Source of the DNA: Lachnospiraceae bacterium
Lineage (GTDB): Bacteria > Bacillota > Clostridia > Lachnospirales > Anaerotignaceae
Direction: 5' to 3'
NCBI GenBank assembly: GCA_019422065.1
Contig: JAHZEA010000011.1
Location: 24,421-55,871, forward strand
DNA: 31,451 nucleotides
Shown here one piece after another: positions 29,466 through 31,451 of the stretch. A program made the translations under genes and the position numbers. Below the pieces are notes generated by a model, which did no database searches, was not told where the DNA came from, and saw only the letters and a list, made by a program, of their open reading frames with translations. Numbering within the stretch: position 1 is the stretch's first letter; every line of letters starts with the position of its first letter.

Positions 29466-30785
29466 ATGGATTTATTTGAATATACAAGACAGCTTAACGC
29501 AGACAAAACGGCGCCTTTGGCGGCCAGAATGCGGCCGGAAACGCTGGACGAGTTTGTAGGACAAAAACACATTATAGGCAAAGGAAAAATGCTCTACAGA
29601 GCAATAATTGCCGATAATTTAAGTTCTGTTATATTTTACGGCCCGCCGGGAACAGGTAAAACTACACTTGCCAGAATTATAGCCAATACCACAAAACGCT
29701 CTTTTGTGCAGATAAACGCCACAACTGCCGGAATAAAGGATATTAAGGAAGTTGTATCCGAGGCCAAAGACAGGCTTGCTGTTTCTCAAAACAAAACAAT
29801 ACTATTTATTGACGAGATACACAGGTTTAACAAAACACAGCAAGACGCACTTTTGCCGCATGTTGAAGACGGAACAATAATATTAATAGGTGCAACTACT
29901 GAAAACCCGTATTTTGAGGTTAATAAGGCGCTTGTAAGCCGAAGTATAATATTTGAACTTTATCAGCTTAATACAGAGGATATTAAAGAGCTTATAAACC
30001 GTGCTGTTACAGACAGCAAAAAAGGTTATGGCATGTTTAAAATAAACATGGATAAAGATGCCCTTGAATTTTTATCTGATACGGCAAACGGTGATGCCAG
30101 AACTGCTCTTAATGCTGTGGAATTGGCTGTTTTGTCAACACCTAAAGATGAAAACGGTGTTATAAATATTGATATTGAAACAGCTCAGGAATGTATACAA
30201 AAAAGGGCCCTTAATTATGAAAAAGACGGGGACAATCATTACGACACCATATCAGCTTTTATTAAAAGCATGAGAGGCTCAGACCCGGATGCGGCTCTTT
30301 ATTACTTGGCTAAAATGCTTTATGCCGGTGAAGACCCTAATTTTATTGCAAGAAGAATAGTTATTTGCGCCTCGGAAGATGTGGGAAATGCCGACCCTCA
30401 TGCTTTGCAGGTTGCCGTTTCTGCGGCACAGGCTGTAACTTTTATAGGTATGCCTGAAAGCCGTATTATACTAGCACAGGCTGTAACTTATATTTCTTGC
30501 GCGCCTAAAAGCAATGCTTCTTATTTAGGTGTTGAAAAAGCATTTCATGATGTAAAAACAGTTAAAATAAAAACTGTGCCTAACCATTTAAAAGACAGCC
30601 ATTATCCGGGAGCTAAAGAGCTGGGGCATGGCATAGGCTATAAATATGCCCATGATTTTGAAGGGCATTATGTTAAACAGCAGTATCTGCCGGATGAGCT
30701 TGTGGGAACGGTTTATTATGAGCCTACAGAAAACGGAGTTGAAAAAAGAATAAAAGAGTCTCTTTTAAGAAGACGAGGAAAATAA
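29466..30785 (+). CDS. rarA: Replication-associated recombination protein RarA (MgsA)
   Basis: AAA+ ATPase related to clamp loaders that acts at stalled replication forks. 439 residues, normal. N-terminal PLAARMRPETLDEFVGQKHI, Walker A GPPGTGKTT, Walker B FIDEIHRFNKTQQDALLP, sensor 1 GATTENPYFEV, sensor 2 GDARTALNAVELA, and the C-terminal tetramerisation region with KAFHDVKT and LKDSHYPGAKELGHGIGY split over the last 60 residues. ATG 29466 follows GGAAGTGG. Co-transcribed with the HAD phosphatase; no functional tie between them is known. Confidence 0.97.
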   Translation: MDLFEYTRQLNADKTAPLAARMRPETLDEFVGQKHIIGKGKMLYRAIIADNLSSVIFYGPPGTGKTTLARIIANTTKRSFVQINATTAGIKDIKEVVSEAKDRLAVSQNKTILFIDEIHRFNKTQQDALLPHVEDGTIILIGATTENPYFEVNKALVSRSIIFELYQLNTEDIKELINRAVTDSKKGYGMFKINMDKDALEFLSDTANGDARTALNAVELAVLSTPKDENGVINIDIETAQECIQKRALNYEKDGDNHYDTISAFIKSMRGSDPDAALYYLAKMLYAGEDPNFIARRIVICASEDVGNADPHALQVAVSAAQAVTFIGMPESRIILAQAVTYISCAPKSNASYLGVEKAFHDVKTVKIKTVPNHLKDSHYPGAKELGHGIGYKYAHDFEGHYVKQQYLPDELVGTVYYEPTENGVEKRIKESLLRRRGK

Positions 30786-30792
30786 ACTTTGC

Positions 30793-30821
30793 AGGATATG
30801 ATTAAGTCATATCCTTTTTTT
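30793..30821 (+). terminator. Terminator after rarA
   Basis: Perfect nine-base arms AGGATATGA (30793-30801) and TCATATCCT (30807-30815), a five-base loop and a run of seven T residues at 30815-30821. Confidence 0.9.
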
Positions 30822-30832
30822 GTTGCCTTTTG

Positions 30833-30861
30833 GAATAGTATTTTTTTATACGGAAATAATA
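30833..30861 (+). promoter_or_regulatory. Sigma-G/F-like promoter of spoVAA
   Basis: GAATA (30833-30837) matches the GHATR -35 box of sigma-G, and 17 bases later AATAATA (30855-30861) matches CATNNTA except for the first base. It is the right type for a spoVA operon, which is expressed in the forespore. No sigma-A promoter is evident in the short gap. Confidence 0.45.
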
Positions 30862-30888
30862 GTTTTATTCATAGAAAGGAATGTTGGT

Positions 30889-31451
30889 ATGGATATATAT
30901 ATTTCACCTGTAAAAAAAATATCTGTAAAAGACAAAAAGCTTATATTAGTAAAAGATATAGCTGAGGTATTCAGCAGAGATGTGCCTGTTGAGAAAATAC
31001 AAAACATACAGGTTTTTAAAATTCCTGATAAAGAATATGGGATTTATAAAATATCGGCTATAGATATTATAAAAGCTATAACAAATCAGTTCAGCAACGC
31101 AAACATAAATAACCTTGGGGAGCAGGACGTGCTTATACAGTATGACTCAAAAAAGAAAAAATCAAACAAACTGTATAATGCTGTTAAAGTAACTGCTATA
31201 TCATTGGTTCTGTTTTTTGGTACTGCAACGGCTATAATGAGTTTTCATGCCGATGGTGAAGTGCCTAAAATAATGAAAGGTTACTATAAAATGTTCTTTA
31301 ATGAGGAAAAAGAAAATCCGTATATTATGGAAATACCATATTCTTTGGGCCTTTCAGTGGGTATTATAATTTTCTTTAACCATTTCGGCAAAAAAATGCT
31401 TACTCTTGACCCTACACCTATAGAAGTACAAATGACAACATACGAAGAAGA
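30889..31451 (+). CDS. spoVAA: Stage V sporulation protein AA, 5' part
   Basis: 187 codons to the window edge; the C-terminus is cut off. The N-terminal soluble half (MDIYISPVKKISVKDKK, then IAEVFS, IDIIKAITNQF and NINNLGEQDVLIQYD) matches SpoVAA. It is followed by a membrane segment near residues 100-120 (VTAISLVLFFGTATAIMSFH), the MFFNEEKENPYIMEIPYSLGL stretch broken by the lumenal turn, a second helix (VGIIIFFNHF) and the DPTPIEVQMTTYEE end. SpoVA proteins import dipicolinic acid into the forespore. ATG 30889 has AGAAAGGA eight bases upstream. The remaining spoVA genes should follow outside the window. Confidence 0.9.
   Translation, partial: MDIYISPVKKISVKDKKLILVKDIAEVFSRDVPVEKIQNIQVFKIPDKEYGIYKISAIDIIKAITNQFSNANINNLGEQDVLIQYDSKKKKSNKLYNAVKVTAISLVLFFGTATAIMSFHADGEVPKIMKGYYKMFFNEEKENPYIMEIPYSLGLSVGIIIFFNHFGKKMLTLDPTPIEVQMTTYEE

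Overview
The window comes from a low-GC Gram-positive anaerobe of the class Clostridia, most likely in or near the Lachnospirales. The evidence is the AT-rich intergenic DNA, Firmicutes gene orders (ireB-ruvX-DUF1292, yerC-pcrA-ligA, DUF512-der-plsY-gpsA), a T-box leader on tyrS, an archaeal/eukaryote-type ProS, many TTG starts, and the beginning of spoVAA, which implies endospore formation. Almost all of the window is core housekeeping sequence. I found no prophage, insertion sequence, CRISPR array, tRNA or rRNA gene.

Layout. (1) 1-3950, plus strand: the 3' part of mtaB (tRNA methylthiolation), then ireB-ruvX-DUF1292, a possibly structured leader, and rnj (RNase J) with its own terminator. 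(2) 4060-10369, plus: a strong promoter drives a tight run of rnhB, yraN, pgeF, a PDZ/Fe-S protein of the DUF512 family, der, plsY and gpsA. It ends at a terminator shared with the convergent tyrS. (3) 10385-14085, minus: a radical SAM protein, pepT and tyrS. tyrS has its own promoter and a tyrosine T-box. (4) 14219-20281, plus: a small zinc-ribbon protein, yerC, pcrA, ligA and a two-domain esterase.

(5) 20432-24096: an iron locus. A DUF2325 gene faces feoA1-feoA2-feoB and a 53-residue FeoB-associated Cys-rich membrane protein that ORF callers easily miss. Copies of one palindrome (TTAG-N6-CTAA) lie just after both divergent promoters, between them, and in front of feoB, so one regulator probably controls the whole locus. 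(6) 24311-25747, minus: proS. (7) 25958-31451, plus: queA, an orphan GltD-like flavoprotein, a Cof-type HAD phosphatase with rarA, and the start of spoVAA behind a sigma-G/F-like promoter.

I see no clearly new multi-gene system. The observations most worth a second look are the shared palindromic operator of the iron locus and its DUF2325 partner, the unclassified folded leader before rnj, a 90-base inverted-repeat element at 20332-20420, and the uncharacterised DUF512 protein lodged in the der operon.
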